Assembly (NCBI GenBank): GCA_045645505.1
Contig: JAZRIW010000005.1
Location: 124,001-188,000 of the forward strand
Source of the DNA: Fumia sp045645505
GTDB taxonomy: Bacteria; Bacillota; Clostridia; Oscillospirales; Ruminococcaceae
Length of the DNA: 64,000 nucleotides
Reading direction: 5' to 3'
Positions 1-8,394 of this stretch are shown here, piece after piece (position 1 is the stretch's first letter; each line of letters starts with the position of its first letter). Both the position numbers and the translations under genes were made by a program. The notes beneath the pieces were generated by a model that saw only the letters and a list, made by a program, of their open reading frames with translations, made no database searches and was not told where the DNA came from.

Positions 1-248
1 AAAATAGAGCCAATAATACAAAGAAGTTTTGCTATATTTGCTTCTAATACAAATCCGAAACTTATTTTTATAATCACTAAATCTATGGTTATAGGGTTTG
101 GATGTCCGACTCCTATAGAATCACCCCAGCAAAGCCAGTTTAAAAATGAAGTCTGAGCTGCTATATTTGTGAGAATTGTACCAAGGATAATTCCTGATAA
201 TAAAAATAGTAAAAATAAAAGAGTTTTGTTTATTTCATTTTTTTTCAT
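1..248 (-). CDS. DUF4321-type small membrane protein (3' part cut by window edge)
   Basis: About 82 residues are visible, starting MKKNEINKTLLFLLFLLSG; the frame is open to the window edge, so the C-terminus is missing. A first hydrophobic helix (about residues 9-30) is followed by a short loop and a segment reading PITIDLVIIKISFGFVLE before a second hydrophobic stretch. That pattern (short TM protein, motif like 'DLxxxxxxFGF') fits the DUF4321 family of small Firmicute membrane proteins, whose function is unknown. It lies 46 bp downstream of dut on the same strand and is probably the last gene of the zapA-U32-dut unit. The nearest ribosome-binding sequence, GAAAGG, is about 13 nt before the ATG, which is rather far. 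Confidence 0.6.
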   Translation of the reverse strand, partial: MKKNEINKTLLFLLFLLSGIILGTILTNIAAQTSFLNWLCWGDSIGVGHPNPITIDLVIIKISFGFVLEANIAKLLCIIGSI

Positions 249-294
249 TTGAGCTTCATAACCTTTCTGTTACAGAATATCAAAGATTAAAAAA

Positions 295-732
295 TCAATT
301 TTTTCCTGTGGATCCGAATCCGCCTTCTCCTCTTTCAGTTCGGCTAAGTTCTTTTACTACTTCAATTTCCGGTAAAAGCACAGGCGATATTAAAAGCTGT
401 GCTATTCTGTCACCATTATTTACTGTAAAGGGTTTATCAGAGTGGTTAATAAGCGGAGTTAAAAGTTCTCCGCGGTAGTCGCTGTCGATAACTCCGACAC
501 AGTTTGCAAGTGAAATACCAAATTTTGTGGACAATCCACTTCTTGGATAAATAAGCCCTACATAACCTTTTGTTATTTCAACAGCAATTCCTGAAGGGAT
601 TTTTATAATTTCACCGGGGTTAATTGTTACAGGTTCTTTTAAAAAAGCGAAGATATCAAGCCCTGCACTTTCTGAGGTCGCGCGTTTTGGGATAAAAGCG
701 CCATCATTTAAAGGTTTAATTTTAAGTACCAT
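295..732 (-). CDS. dut: dUTP diphosphatase (dUTPase)
   Basis: Hydrolyses dUTP to dUMP and pyrophosphate, keeping uracil out of DNA and supplying dUMP for thymidylate synthesis. The 145 residues match the usual length of trimeric dUTPases, and all five family motifs are present in order: ATSESAGLDIFA (about 18-29), PRSGLSTKFGISL (about 63-75), GVIDSDYRGEL (about 80-90), GDRIAQLLI (about 107-115) and the C-terminal glycine-rich arm RTERGEGGFGSTG. The ATG is preceded by GAGGT. It starts 12 bp after the U32 gene stop, so the two are likely co-transcribed. Confidence 0.97.
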   Translation of the reverse strand: MVLKIKPLNDGAFIPKRATSESAGLDIFAFLKEPVTINPGEIIKIPSGIAVEITKGYVGLIYPRSGLSTKFGISLANCVGVIDSDYRGELLTPLINHSDKPFTVNNGDRIAQLLISPVLLPEIEVVKELSRTERGEGGFGSTGKN

Positions 733-744
733 ATAAGGTTACCT

Positions 745-2793
745 CTATTCTACAAAACGATAATAAAGTCCTTTTGTGTGGTTTTCTGATAATTTCTCAT
801 GGGTTTTAAAATTGTTTATGATTTTTTTGATTTCATCCTTTTTCTCAATGGTAAAATCGAGTAAAAAGAAGGAAATGTTTTTAAATTCTTTTTGTCGCTC
901 ACTTACGGATAAGGGCAAGGAATTATAAATAAAACTTGTTTCTTCATCACATTTTACGGGGAAAGAAAACCCCATTCTATCAGTAAGATATCCTTTTTTA
1001 TTGCATTCTTTACAACCTTTTTGTGCCTTTACAGGGCAATTTCTCACCGACATAAGGGGAATATATCCATATCCCAGAATACCTGTCGGAATCGGAGTTT
1101 TCAAGTTTAAGATCCAGTCTATATTATTTTCTATAGAAATAGTAGCATAGTTTATTCCCATTTCTTTTGCGGCATTTAAGCTGTATGAATTTGTAAGATT
1201 TAAAAAGGGACCACCGAAAAGAGTAAAGGAAAGTTCACGACCTATATGAATATGGGAAAGATTATCACAAAAAAGTGAAGAAAATCCATAATCTTTAACT
1301 GTTTTAAGCTTTTCTTTAAGACTTTTTTCGGTTTTAAATGCAAAACGAGGTGGTGAAACTATAATTTTTGAAGCTAATAAAGAAAGTTTATCTTTATTAT
1401 TAAGCACTTCATTTAAAGGAAGAATAATCTTTTCAAGGGAATCTGTATTATCGGGGATTTGGGAGAAATTTGAAAATTTTCCCCAAAGTGCAGGTGGATT
1501 TTTAGTTTTTATAGTTTTTATCTCGTCAAGCGGGACATCTAAAAATGTTACATTATTCTTTTCACGAAGCTTGTCAAGTAAAGCAATACCCTCGCGACGT
1601 AAAGCGTTGAAATCGGCTGAAGGTAAAAAGAGAGGCCCTTCTATATCTGCAGTGAATTTTTTAAGAAAATAAGGAGTTCTCCCTAATTTACTGAAAAATT
1701 TTTCACAAGATTCCTTGTCTATAGCGAGGTTTTTGGCCTTTTCGGGAATTTTACCTTCGATAAAAACAACATTATTATCTGTATCTGTTATTTCAAGCTT
1801 TATTGGAAAACCATTTTTCATTGTAAATTTCATACAAATCGGCACAAGCGGAGTTTGTTTATGATAGAGATTATGAAGTGGTTTTAAAACATTATTTGCC
1901 GAAATAACATTTTCTTTTTTGCGGAAGCCAAACATATCAGAATCTATTTTTGAGTCAAAATATCCGGAGGTAAAACCGCTTCTTGAAAAAATCGCTTCAA
2001 GTGTTTTTAAATCGGGAATTTCGGAATTTAATGCCTTTTTGCAGGAAGTAACTGCGGCGGCAACATATTCGGGACGTTTCATTCTGCCTTCTATTTTAAA
2101 TGAATCAACGCCCATATCTCTTAATTCAGGAAGTCTTTCAATAAGGCTTAAATCTTTAAGTGAAAGTGCATACTTATTTTCATTGCCGACAGTAAATGGC
2201 AGCCTGCAAGGCTGAGCACACTGCCCTCTGTTTCCGCTTTTTCCACCAAATACAGCACTCATATAACATTGGCCTGATATAGACATACAATGAGCACCAT
2301 GAACAAACACCTCCAACTCTATTGAGGTGTTTTTACGTATATAAAGTATTTCTTCTTTTGAAAGCTCTCTTGCCAAAACAACTCGAGAAAAGCCGAGCTT
2401 TTGGGCCTCTTTTACACCATTAAGCGAATGGACTGCAAGTTGGGTAGAGGCATGAACAGGGACGTTGGGGGCCAGAGTTTTGACAATAGATAAAACCCCT
2501 AAATCCTGCACAATAAATGCATCTATTCCTGCTTTACAAGCAGACTTAATACATTGCTTTAAGCTTTCAATTTCGTGGTCGAAAACTAAAATATTGAGTG
2601 CCTGATGCACCTTAACACCGGCTTTGTGTGCATACGCTACAGCTTCACAAAGCTCTTTTTCATCGAAATTCTGGCTGTTTTTACGCGCACTGAAATTTTT
2701 TTGTCCCAGATAAACTGCGTCTGCACCACAACGCACTGCGGCTATAAGCGCTTCCATGGAGCCCACAGGTGCGAGTATTTCAACCTTATTCAA
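745..2793 (-). CDS. U32-family protein (RlhA/TrhP-like RNA hydroxylation factor, with DUF3656)
   Basis: 682 residues. The first ~300 form the U32 domain (start MNKVEILAPVGSMEALI), carrying the family signature around residues 155-195: EVFVHGAHCMSISGQC followed by a Cys-containing segment (GQCAQPC). A further cysteine group near the C-terminus (CPVKAQKGCKEC, about residues 580-592) resembles a metal or Fe-S site. The long C-terminal half fits the DUF3656 extension of the larger clostridial members. Although named peptidases, characterised relatives (E. coli RlhA, TrhP) act in 23S rRNA or tRNA hydroxylation, so an RNA-modification role is the better guess; the exact substrate cannot be told here. 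It follows zapA by 13 bp and precedes dut. Confidence 0.85.
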   Translation of the reverse strand: MNKVEILAPVGSMEALIAAVRCGADAVYLGQKNFSARKNSQNFDEKELCEAVAYAHKAGVKVHQALNILVFDHEIESLKQCIKSACKAGIDAFIVQDLGVLSIVKTLAPNVPVHASTQLAVHSLNGVKEAQKLGFSRVVLARELSKEEILYIRKNTSIELEVFVHGAHCMSISGQCYMSAVFGGKSGNRGQCAQPCRLPFTVGNENKYALSLKDLSLIERLPELRDMGVDSFKIEGRMKRPEYVAAAVTSCKKALNSEIPDLKTLEAIFSRSGFTSGYFDSKIDSDMFGFRKKENVISANNVLKPLHNLYHKQTPLVPICMKFTMKNGFPIKLEITDTDNNVVFIEGKIPEKAKNLAIDKESCEKFFSKLGRTPYFLKKFTADIEGPLFLPSADFNALRREGIALLDKLREKNNVTFLDVPLDEIKTIKTKNPPALWGKFSNFSQIPDNTDSLEKIILPLNEVLNNKDKLSLLASKIIVSPPRFAFKTEKSLKEKLKTVKDYGFSSLFCDNLSHIHIGRELSFTLFGGPFLNLTNSYSLNAAKEMGINYATISIENNIDWILNLKTPIPTGILGYGYIPLMSVRNCPVKAQKGCKECNKKGYLTDRMGFSFPVKCDEETSFIYNSLPLSVSERQKEFKNISFFLLDFTIEKKDEIKKIINNFKTHEKLSENHTKGLYYRFVE

Positions 2794-2806
2794 AGTGTAA
2801 CCGCCT

Positions 2807-3181
2807 TTAGTTATTATTTACTTTGTCGCGAAGTGAACGGAATTCCAAATCGTTTTTAAGTGAAGCGTTTTCACTTTTTAAGTTTTCAATTTCTTTACGA
2901 AGACGATCGGTTTCGATACGAAGCTCGGTAGCTTCTTCAACGTATCCTTTAATCTGTGCTCTGATATTGTCAGCATCGGAAATAGATTTCATATTATCAT
3001 CGAGCAAAGAAAGTCCGACCATAACAGTAGCGGAAGCTATATTTACCCCCTGGTTTAAATCAATAAACTCAAAGATTTTTTTCTCTAACTCCTTTGCTAA
3101 AGAAGTTACATAATTAGGATTTTCTTCAGTCTGCAGATTATAAGATTTTCCACAGATTGAAACTGCAACTTTGTTAAGCAT
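2807..3181 (-). CDS. zapA: cell division protein ZapA
   Basis: 124-residue FtsZ-associated protein that bundles FtsZ protofilaments at the division ring. The N-terminal globular part contains the ZapA pattern (CGKSYNLQTEENPNYVTSLA, residues 10-29), followed by a helix ending near VGLSLLDD and a long charged coiled coil (about 68-118) made of E/K/R/L heptads, which is the dimerisation helix of the family. The start is ATG with GGGGG about 8 nt upstream. First gene of a minus-strand unit with its own sigma-A promoter at 3267-3295. Confidence 0.9.
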   Translation of the reverse strand: MLNKVAVSICGKSYNLQTEENPNYVTSLAKELEKKIFEFIDLNQGVNIASATVMVGLSLLDDNMKSISDADNIRAQIKGYVEEATELRIETDRLRKEIENLKSENASLKNDLEFRSLRDKVNNN

Positions 3182-3266
3182 ATTTTTTACCCCCGTATTA
3201 AATATAATTCGTCTTATTAAATATCACTTTTCGACCTGAAAGGATATTTTTTCTCATATATATTCA

Positions 3267-3295
3267 ATTATATTATATTTTTTGCTTAAAAGCAA
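3267..3295 (-). promoter_or_regulatory. sigma-A promoter of zapA unit
   Basis: TTGCTT, 17-bp spacer, TATAAT reading leftward, about 85 bp upstream of zapA. The -35 overlaps a 16-bp palindrome, TTTGCTTAAAAGCAAA (3281-3296), which could be an operator or just AT-rich chance. The rest of the 223-bp gap to the M23 gene is AT-rich with nothing else recognisable. Confidence 0.6.
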
Positions 3296-3404
3296 AGCTT
3301 TTTTAAAATTTAATTATAAAATTTTATGAATATTTTTTAAAATGCATATCATATATAATTTTTTATTGGAATTTATCAGTGATTCACAGAATAAATCTTA
3401 ATAT

Positions 3405-3929
3405 ATGAAAAAATTATTTGTTTTTATAGTTTTGTTTTCTGTCTTTTTTCTTTTTTGTTCTTTAAAATTGGATTTTGATATTATGCCGGCTCCTGAGAAC
3501 GCTTCATTTGCACCTATTATTTCTACAGTTTCCCTTTTTCCTCCGGTTGAAAGAATGGAAGTAACTTCACCTTTTGGGTATCGTATTCATCCAATAAGCA
3601 ACGAACTTGATTTTCATTACGGAGTGGATTTTAAATCGGCTGAAAAATCACCTGTATATGCAGTACAGGGCGGTGTGGTGAGAGTTTCGGAAAATCATAA
3701 AAGTTACGGTAATTATATTGTGATAGATCATTATAATGGGTTTTCAAGTCTTTATGCGCACTGTTCAAAACTGATAAAAAAGCAGGGAGATAAGGTAAAA
3801 AGAGGCGATAAAATTGCTTTGGTTGGGCATACGGGTGAGACTACCGGGAGCCATTTGCATTTTGAGGTGAGGTTAAACGGGGTAAGGCATGACCCTGTTT
3901 GTAATATGGTGAAATATGCTTTGTTTTAG
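3405..3929 (+). CDS. M23 (LytM) peptidase-domain membrane protein, SpoIVFA-like position
   Basis: 174 residues: an N-terminal membrane anchor (residues 3-20, very Phe/Leu rich), a ~30-residue linker and a compact M23 domain (about 50-170). The zinc ligands of active LytM enzymes are all visible: H71-x3-D75 (HYGVD), and the HLH pair at 150-152, with an additional His at 119 (LYAHC). It overlaps the following M50 protease gene by 14 bp. In Bacillus the SpoIVFA/SpoIVFB pair has this order, with a LytM-like domain on SpoIVFA partnering the protease in pro-sigma-K processing. The order supports an analogous role, but intact metal ligands leave a cell-wall hydrolase role open. No good Shine-Dalgarno is visible before the ATG. 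Confidence 0.75.
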   Translation: MKKLFVFIVLFSVFFLFCSLKLDFDIMPAPENASFAPIISTVSLFPPVERMEVTSPFGYRIHPISNELDFHYGVDFKSAEKSPVYAVQGGVVRVSENHKSYGNYIVIDHYNGFSSLYAHCSKLIKKQGDKVKRGDKIALVGHTGETTGSHLHFEVRLNGVRHDPVCNMVKYALF

Positions 3930-4500
3930 TGCAGGGAAAATTAAAATTTACATATGGTTTTCGTTTTTTGCAACCATTTCTCTTTTTTTGGTGCTTAATA
4001 AAAGTGAATGGGGATTTTTTTGCGTTATTGCAAGTATTTTTCATGAAGCAGGACATCTTTTAGCTTTTTTATTTTTAGGGCATCCTCCGAAAGAATTGCA
4101 TTTTGAGTTAAGCGGAATAAGACTTGTGCCTCAAAAGAAACTTTTATCAACATGGGAAGATTTTTTAGTTTTAATAAGTGGAAGTTTAGTGAATATAATT
4201 TTGTTTTTTATTTTATTAAAAAGCTTTTTCATCTTTTCTTTTTTTAATCTTGCAATTGCTTTTTTTAATTTACTTCCGATGAAAAGTCTTGATGGCGGAC
4301 AGATTTTATTGGTTTTTTTGCAAAGGATATTTGGAGATTTTAAAGGAGAAAAAATATCAGAAGTTATTTTTGGGGTAACAGCATTGGCTTTAATCTGTGG
4401 CGGGATTTATTTATTTTTAAAAGTCAGAAATTTTACCCTTTTAGTTACTGTTTTTCATCTTTTTTTGTTAAGCTTTTTTGATGTTAAAAAAAGGTTGTAG
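3916..4500 (+). CDS. M50 site-2 membrane protease, SpoIVFB-like
   Basis: 194-residue, strongly hydrophobic protein with the two catalytic signatures of site-2 proteases: HEAGH at residues 43-47 within a membrane helix and NLLPMKSLDGG at 118-128, supplying the Asp ligand (D126; the family form is NxxPxxxLDGG). Five or six membrane segments are predicted by eye. Size and the upstream M23 partner resemble SpoIVFB, which cleaves pro-sigma-K inside the mother-cell membrane during sporulation; other M50 substrates cannot be excluded. The ATG lies inside the upstream gene (14-bp overlap), suggesting translational coupling. The stop codon falls within a bidirectional terminator. Confidence 0.8.
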   Translation: MLCFSAGKIKIYIWFSFFATISLFLVLNKSEWGFFCVIASIFHEAGHLLAFLFLGHPPKELHFELSGIRLVPQKKLLSTWEDFLVLISGSLVNIILFFILLKSFFIFSFFNLAIAFFNLLPMKSLDGGQILLVFLQRIFGDFKGEKISEVIFGVTALALICGGIYLFLKVRNFTLLVTVFHLFLLSFFDVKKRL

Positions 4501-4519
4501 CAAATTTGCTACAACCTTT
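4490..4519. terminator. bidirectional terminator between M50 gene and purD
   Basis: A perfect 15-bp inverted repeat (AAAGGTTGTAGCAAA and its complement) flanked by A- and T-rich runs, sitting between converging genes; it ends both the M23-M50 unit and the pur operon. Confidence 0.85.
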
Positions 4520-4522
4520 AAT

Positions 4523-5788
4523 TTATTTAATTTTACCGATATCTTTTCGGTAGTGGGCATCTTTAAAACTGATTTTATTAACTGCTTCGTAGCTTTTTCT
4601 GAGAGCATCTTCTCTATCATTACCGATTGCGGTAACACCAAGAACTCTGCCACCTGAGGTCAAAAACTTATTGTTTTCAAATTTTGTCCCTGCGTGGAAA
4701 ACGGTTATATCTTTTTCATTTTTTAAATTATCTAATCCCTCTATTTCAAAACCTGTTTGATATTTCTGAGGATAACCGCCTGATGCCATAACAACACAAG
4801 CAGCACTTTTATCTGAAAATTCAACTTTTATTTCTGAAAGTTTTTCATCGCGGACAGCTTTAAAAATTTCAAATAAGTCAGATTTTAAAAGGGGTAATAC
4901 AACCTGAGTTTCAGGATCACCGAAACGACAGTTATATTCTATAACCTTAGTTCCGTTTTTGGTAATCATAAGTCCGAAGAAAAGGCAACCTTTAAAAGGT
5001 CTTCCCTCTTTATTCATTGCATCGATAGTGGGGATAAAAATCTTTTCCATACATTCTTTTGCAACTTCATCTGTATAATAAGGGTTCGGAGCAATTGTGC
5101 CCATTCCGCCGGTATTAAGTCCCATATCGTTATCAAGTGCACGTTTATGGTCTTTTGCAGATACCATAGGGACAATGGTTTTGGAATCGGTAAAAGCAAG
5201 TACCGAAACTTCAGGTCCTTCTAAAAACTCTTCGATAACAATGTTGTTGCCGGAGGCACCAAAAATTTTATCGCTCATAATAGAATGAACAGCTTCAACA
5301 GCCTCTTTTTCATTTGTAGCGATAATAACACCTTTTCCGAGAGCTAAACCATCAGCTTTGATTACTGTGGGATAGGTGTTTTCGGATTTTATATAGTTTA
5401 TTGCGTTTTCTTCGTTATCAAAGGTTTCGTATTTGGCAGTAGGTATATTATATTTTTTCATAAGATTTTTACTGAAAACCTTACTGCCTTCTAAAATAGC
5501 CGCTGCTTTATTGGGACCAAAAGCAGGAATTCCTGCTTTTTCCATTTCGTCAACCATTCCGAGCACCAATGGGTCATCAGGTGCCACTACAGCAAAATCG
5601 ATTTTATTTTCCCTGGCAAAATCAACCATTTTTTCGACATCGGTAGCTTTTATTGAAACAGGGGTACAGTTTATGCTCATGCCACCATTTCCGGGAGCAA
5701 CAAAAATCTCTTCAATTTCAGGATTTTCAAGCAATTTTGTTACTATAGCATGTTCTCTGCCACCTGAGCCTACAACTAATAATTTCAT
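4523..5788 (-). CDS. purD: phosphoribosylamine-glycine ligase (GARS)
   Basis: Second step of purine synthesis: joins glycine to phosphoribosylamine with ATP, giving GAR. 421 residues, the standard PurD length. Visible signatures are the N-terminal GSGGREHAI, an ATP-grasp domain (about 105-290) with IKADGLALGKGV, and the metal-binding end YNCRFGDPETQ. It is the last gene of the purE-to-purD operon, 17 bp after the AICAR transformylase gene, and is followed directly by the terminator. Confidence 0.97.
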   Translation of the reverse strand: MKLLVVGSGGREHAIVTKLLENPEIEEIFVAPGNGGMSINCTPVSIKATDVEKMVDFARENKIDFAVVAPDDPLVLGMVDEMEKAGIPAFGPNKAAAILEGSKVFSKNLMKKYNIPTAKYETFDNEENAINYIKSENTYPTVIKADGLALGKGVIIATNEKEAVEAVHSIMSDKIFGASGNNIVIEEFLEGPEVSVLAFTDSKTIVPMVSAKDHKRALDNDMGLNTGGMGTIAPNPYYTDEVAKECMEKIFIPTIDAMNKEGRPFKGCLFFGLMITKNGTKVIEYNCRFGDPETQVVLPLLKSDLFEIFKAVRDEKLSEIKVEFSDKSAACVVMASGGYPQKYQTGFEIEGLDNLKNEKDITVFHAGTKFENNKFLTSGGRVLGVTAIGNDREDALRKSYEAVNKISFKDAHYRKDIGKIK

Positions 5789-5805
5789 AATTTTGATCCT
5801 TTCGA

Positions 5806-6981
5806 TTAATGATGGAAAAGACGAATTTTTGTAAATGCCATTGTGATACCATATTTATTGCAAACTTCAATAACATTGTCGTCACGGATGGAGCCGCCGG
5901 GTTGCGCAATAAACTCAACACCACTTTTGTGAGCACGTTCAATATTGTCACCGAATGGGAAAAATGCATCAGAGCCTAACGCAACACCTGACATGGTGTC
6001 AAGCCATTCGCGTTTCTCTTCTCTTGTTAAAGGTTCGGGCTTTTTAGTGAAGAAGTTTTCCCAGACACCGTCGCTTAAAACGTCCATATAGTCATCTGAG
6101 ATATATACGTCGATAGTGTTATCACGGTCAGCACGGCGAATATCTTCTTTAAAGGGAAGTTCTAAAACTTTTTTGTGCTGTCTTAAATACCAGAAATCAG
6201 CTTTATTGCCTGCAAGACGGGTACAATGAACACGGGATTGCTGTCCTGCACCGATGCCGATTGCCTGTCCGTCTTTAACATAGCAAACAGAATTTGACTG
6301 GGTGTATTTTAATGTGATAAGGGAGATAATTAAATCACGTTTAGCTTCATCGGAAAGGTTTTTGTTATCGGTGGGAATTTCAACAAAAATATCATTGTCT
6401 ATTTTAAGCTCATTTCTTCCCTGCTCAAAAGTAATGCCGAAAACATCTTTGTGTTCAATAGGTGCAGGAGTGTAATCTTTATCAATTTTTATGATGTTAT
6501 AGCTACCTTTTCTTTTTGATTTGAGGATTTCAAGAGCTTCTTTAGTATAATCAGGTGCTATAATTCCGTCTGATACTTCACGGGCAATCAATGTTGCGGT
6601 GGAAGCGTCACATGTGTCCGAAAGAGCAATCCAGTCACCATAAGATGACATACGGTCAGCACCTCTTGCACGGGCATAAGCGGTTGCCATGGGGGAAAGC
6701 TCTAAGTCATCTACAAAATAGATTTTCTTCAAGGTATCTGAAAGAGGAATGGCAAGTGCGGCACCTGCAGGGGAAACGTGTTTAAAAGAAGCGGCGGCAG
6801 GGATATTTGTTGCTTCTTTTAATTCTTTTACGAGTTGCCAGCTGTTAAAAGCATCTAAAAAGTTTATGTATCCGGGTTTTCCGTTTAAAACTTCAATAGG
6901 AAGCTCTTTTTCATCTTTCATAAAAATTTTAGAGGGTTTTTGATTTGGGTTACAACCATATTTTAATTCTAATTCTTTCAT
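5806..6981 (-). CDS. purH: AICAR transformylase, stand-alone (PurH C-terminal domain only)
   Basis: Transfers a formyl group from 10-formyl-THF to AICAR, giving FAICAR. At 391 residues it contains only the transformylase part of bifunctional PurH (about 510 residues); the N-terminal MGS-like cyclohydrolase domain is absent. The catalytic Lys-His pair is present at K67-H68 in SFKHVSPAG, and the C-terminal part has SDAFFPFGDNIERA and AQPGGSIRDD as in ATIC enzymes. The missing cyclohydrolase step is evidently covered by the adjacent PurO-type gene, 12 bp upstream in the operon. Confidence 0.93.
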   Translation of the reverse strand: MKELELKYGCNPNQKPSKIFMKDEKELPIEVLNGKPGYINFLDAFNSWQLVKELKEATNIPAAASFKHVSPAGAALAIPLSDTLKKIYFVDDLELSPMATAYARARGADRMSSYGDWIALSDTCDASTATLIAREVSDGIIAPDYTKEALEILKSKRKGSYNIIKIDKDYTPAPIEHKDVFGITFEQGRNELKIDNDIFVEIPTDNKNLSDEAKRDLIISLITLKYTQSNSVCYVKDGQAIGIGAGQQSRVHCTRLAGNKADFWYLRQHKKVLELPFKEDIRRADRDNTIDVYISDDYMDVLSDGVWENFFTKKPEPLTREEKREWLDTMSGVALGSDAFFPFGDNIERAHKSGVEFIAQPGGSIRDDNVIEVCNKYGITMAFTKIRLFHH

Positions 6982-6993
6982 ATTAATTCCCCT

Positions 6994-7695
6994 TTACTTT
7001 GTGTTTTTATTGATTATACGGGTTTTTGTTTCGCCTGTTTTTAAATTGATAAAACGAGTGAAAAGTGAAACTTTGTTGTCCTCGTTTAAATTATCCCAGA
7101 GTGTTTTTGTAAAGCTATCAATGTCACCTTCAATTTTTATTATTTCAGGTTCACCTACAAATGAGGGGATAGGGTTTCCGTCGTGCTGATAAGTGTGAAT
7201 AAAATGACCTTCACCCGGCTTTGGATTTTCATATTCGTAAAAATAACGATGTGCAGAGGAAGGGTCCCCATCATTGCTTTTTAAAATAGAAAGACGATAA
7301 TCACCATTTTCCTCTAAAAGTCCTGAAATACGTGGTGTGAAGTTAGGGGAATCGGGTTCAAATGTGCGAGTGCGAAGTGCTTCTTCAAAAGTCTTACCGT
7401 CTTTTAAATAATCATAAACAGTGTCAGTCTGGTCGCCATTTGTAACTACAGTTTGATTTTTTAAAGTTCTTACCGGCCAGTAAATTATGAGGCTTGGATC
7501 GGAAAGTTTTTTGGGATCAAAAGCTTCGGTGCGGATTCCGCCTGCTTCTTCGATAAAAACTCTGTTTCGGCTGTTTTCGCTTCTTCCCATGATAAAGTAT
7601 CCTATAACAGCGTTTTCGTTATCAGAGCTTCTTCCAAGGATTATTCCTCGTCCCGGATAAGTGTTTTTTTGAAGGTAATTTGCTATATCAATCAT
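6994..7695 (-). CDS. purO: IMP cyclohydrolase, archaeal PurO type
   Basis: Closes the purine ring, converting FAICAR to IMP, the last step of the pathway. 233 residues resembling the PurO family (Ntn-hydrolase-like fold in archaeal structures), not the MGS-like cyclohydrolase domain of PurH. Recognisable segments are TYPGRGIILGRS (residues 12-23), IGYFIMGRSENSRNRVF (31-47), NGDQTDTVYD (about 86-95) and HTYQHDGNPIPSF (about 167-179). Position between purN and the single-domain AICAR transformylase supports the assignment. A separate PurO-type enzyme next to a truncated purH is known in some clostridia. Confidence 0.85.
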   Translation of the reverse strand: MIDIANYLQKNTYPGRGIILGRSSDNENAVIGYFIMGRSENSRNRVFIEEAGGIRTEAFDPKKLSDPSLIIYWPVRTLKNQTVVTNGDQTDTVYDYLKDGKTFEEALRTRTFEPDSPNFTPRISGLLEENGDYRLSILKSNDGDPSSAHRYFYEYENPKPGEGHFIHTYQHDGNPIPSFVGEPEIIKIEGDIDSFTKTLWDNLNEDNKVSLFTRFINLKTGETKTRIINKNTK

Positions 7696-7708
7696 TTTCT
7701 ATTCTCCT

Positions 7709-8332
7709 TTATATTATTTTTGTTATATTATTCTGTACTATAATTTTGTCTTCACAAAATAGCGAAACAGCTTTGGGAAGAAGTTTCCACTCAACTTGCT
7801 CCATTACTCTTTTTTGCAAAGTTTCAGGGGTGTCGTCGTCAAAAACTTCGACTGCGCCTTGTAAAATAATAGGTCCGCCGTCACATACTTCATTTGCAAA
7901 ATGTACAGTAGCACCGGCAAGTTTAACACCTTTTTTAAGAGCTTCTTCGTGAACTTTCAGCCCGTAAAAACCCGGTCCGCAGAAAGCGGGGATAAGTGCG
8001 GGGTGGACATTCATTATTTTATTCGGATAGGCTTCGGAAACTATTTTATCAAGGATAATCATAAAGCCTGCATACACGACAAGGTCAGCTTTTTCTTCTG
8101 CTAATGCTTTTAAGATTTCTTCACTGTATGCTTTTCTGTCAGGAAAATCCTTTTTCGGAACAACACGGGTTTTAATCTGATGATTTAGAGCTCTTTTTAG
8201 CGCATAAGCTTCATCGTTTGAAGCTATAACACAAGTGATTTTACCATTTTTTATATCACCGTTTTTTTCAGCATCTATGAGTGCCTGAAGATTAGTTCCG
8301 CCACCGGAAACGAGAACAACGATATTTTTCAT
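7709..8332 (-). CDS. purN: phosphoribosylglycinamide formyltransferase (GART)
   Basis: Formylates GAR to FGAR with 10-formyl-THF. 207 residues, typical length. The phosphate-binding start VLVSGGGTNLQALID (6-20) and the catalytic triad Asn108, His110 and Asp151 (NVHPALIP and CDGGPI) are present. The segment after the catalytic His reads AFCGPGFYG where E. coli has SFKG. It is separated from purM by 62 bp containing a hairpin, the only substantial gap inside the operon. Confidence 0.95.
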   Translation of the reverse strand: MKNIVVLVSGGGTNLQALIDAEKNGDIKNGKITCVIASNDEAYALKRALNHQIKTRVVPKKDFPDRKAYSEEILKALAEEKADLVVYAGFMIILDKIVSEAYPNKIMNVHPALIPAFCGPGFYGLKVHEEALKKGVKLAGATVHFANEVCDGGPIILQGAVEVFDDDTPETLQKRVMEQVEWKLLPKAVSLFCEDKIIVQNNITKII

Positions 8333-8361
8333 TTTAAGGGACAGTCCTTTCTTAAAAGGCT

Positions 8362-8391
8362 AAAAGGCAATAACCTACGCTATTGCCTTTT
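8362..8391 (-). terminator. intra-operon hairpin between purM and purN
   Basis: On the minus strand an 11-bp stem (AAAAGGCAATA with TATTGCCTTTT, 8-nt loop) is followed by TTTTAGCCTTTT. It could be a partial terminator or an mRNA-stability hairpin that lowers expression of purN-purO-purH-purD relative to purE-purF-purM. Confidence 0.55.
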
Positions 8392-8394
8392 ATT

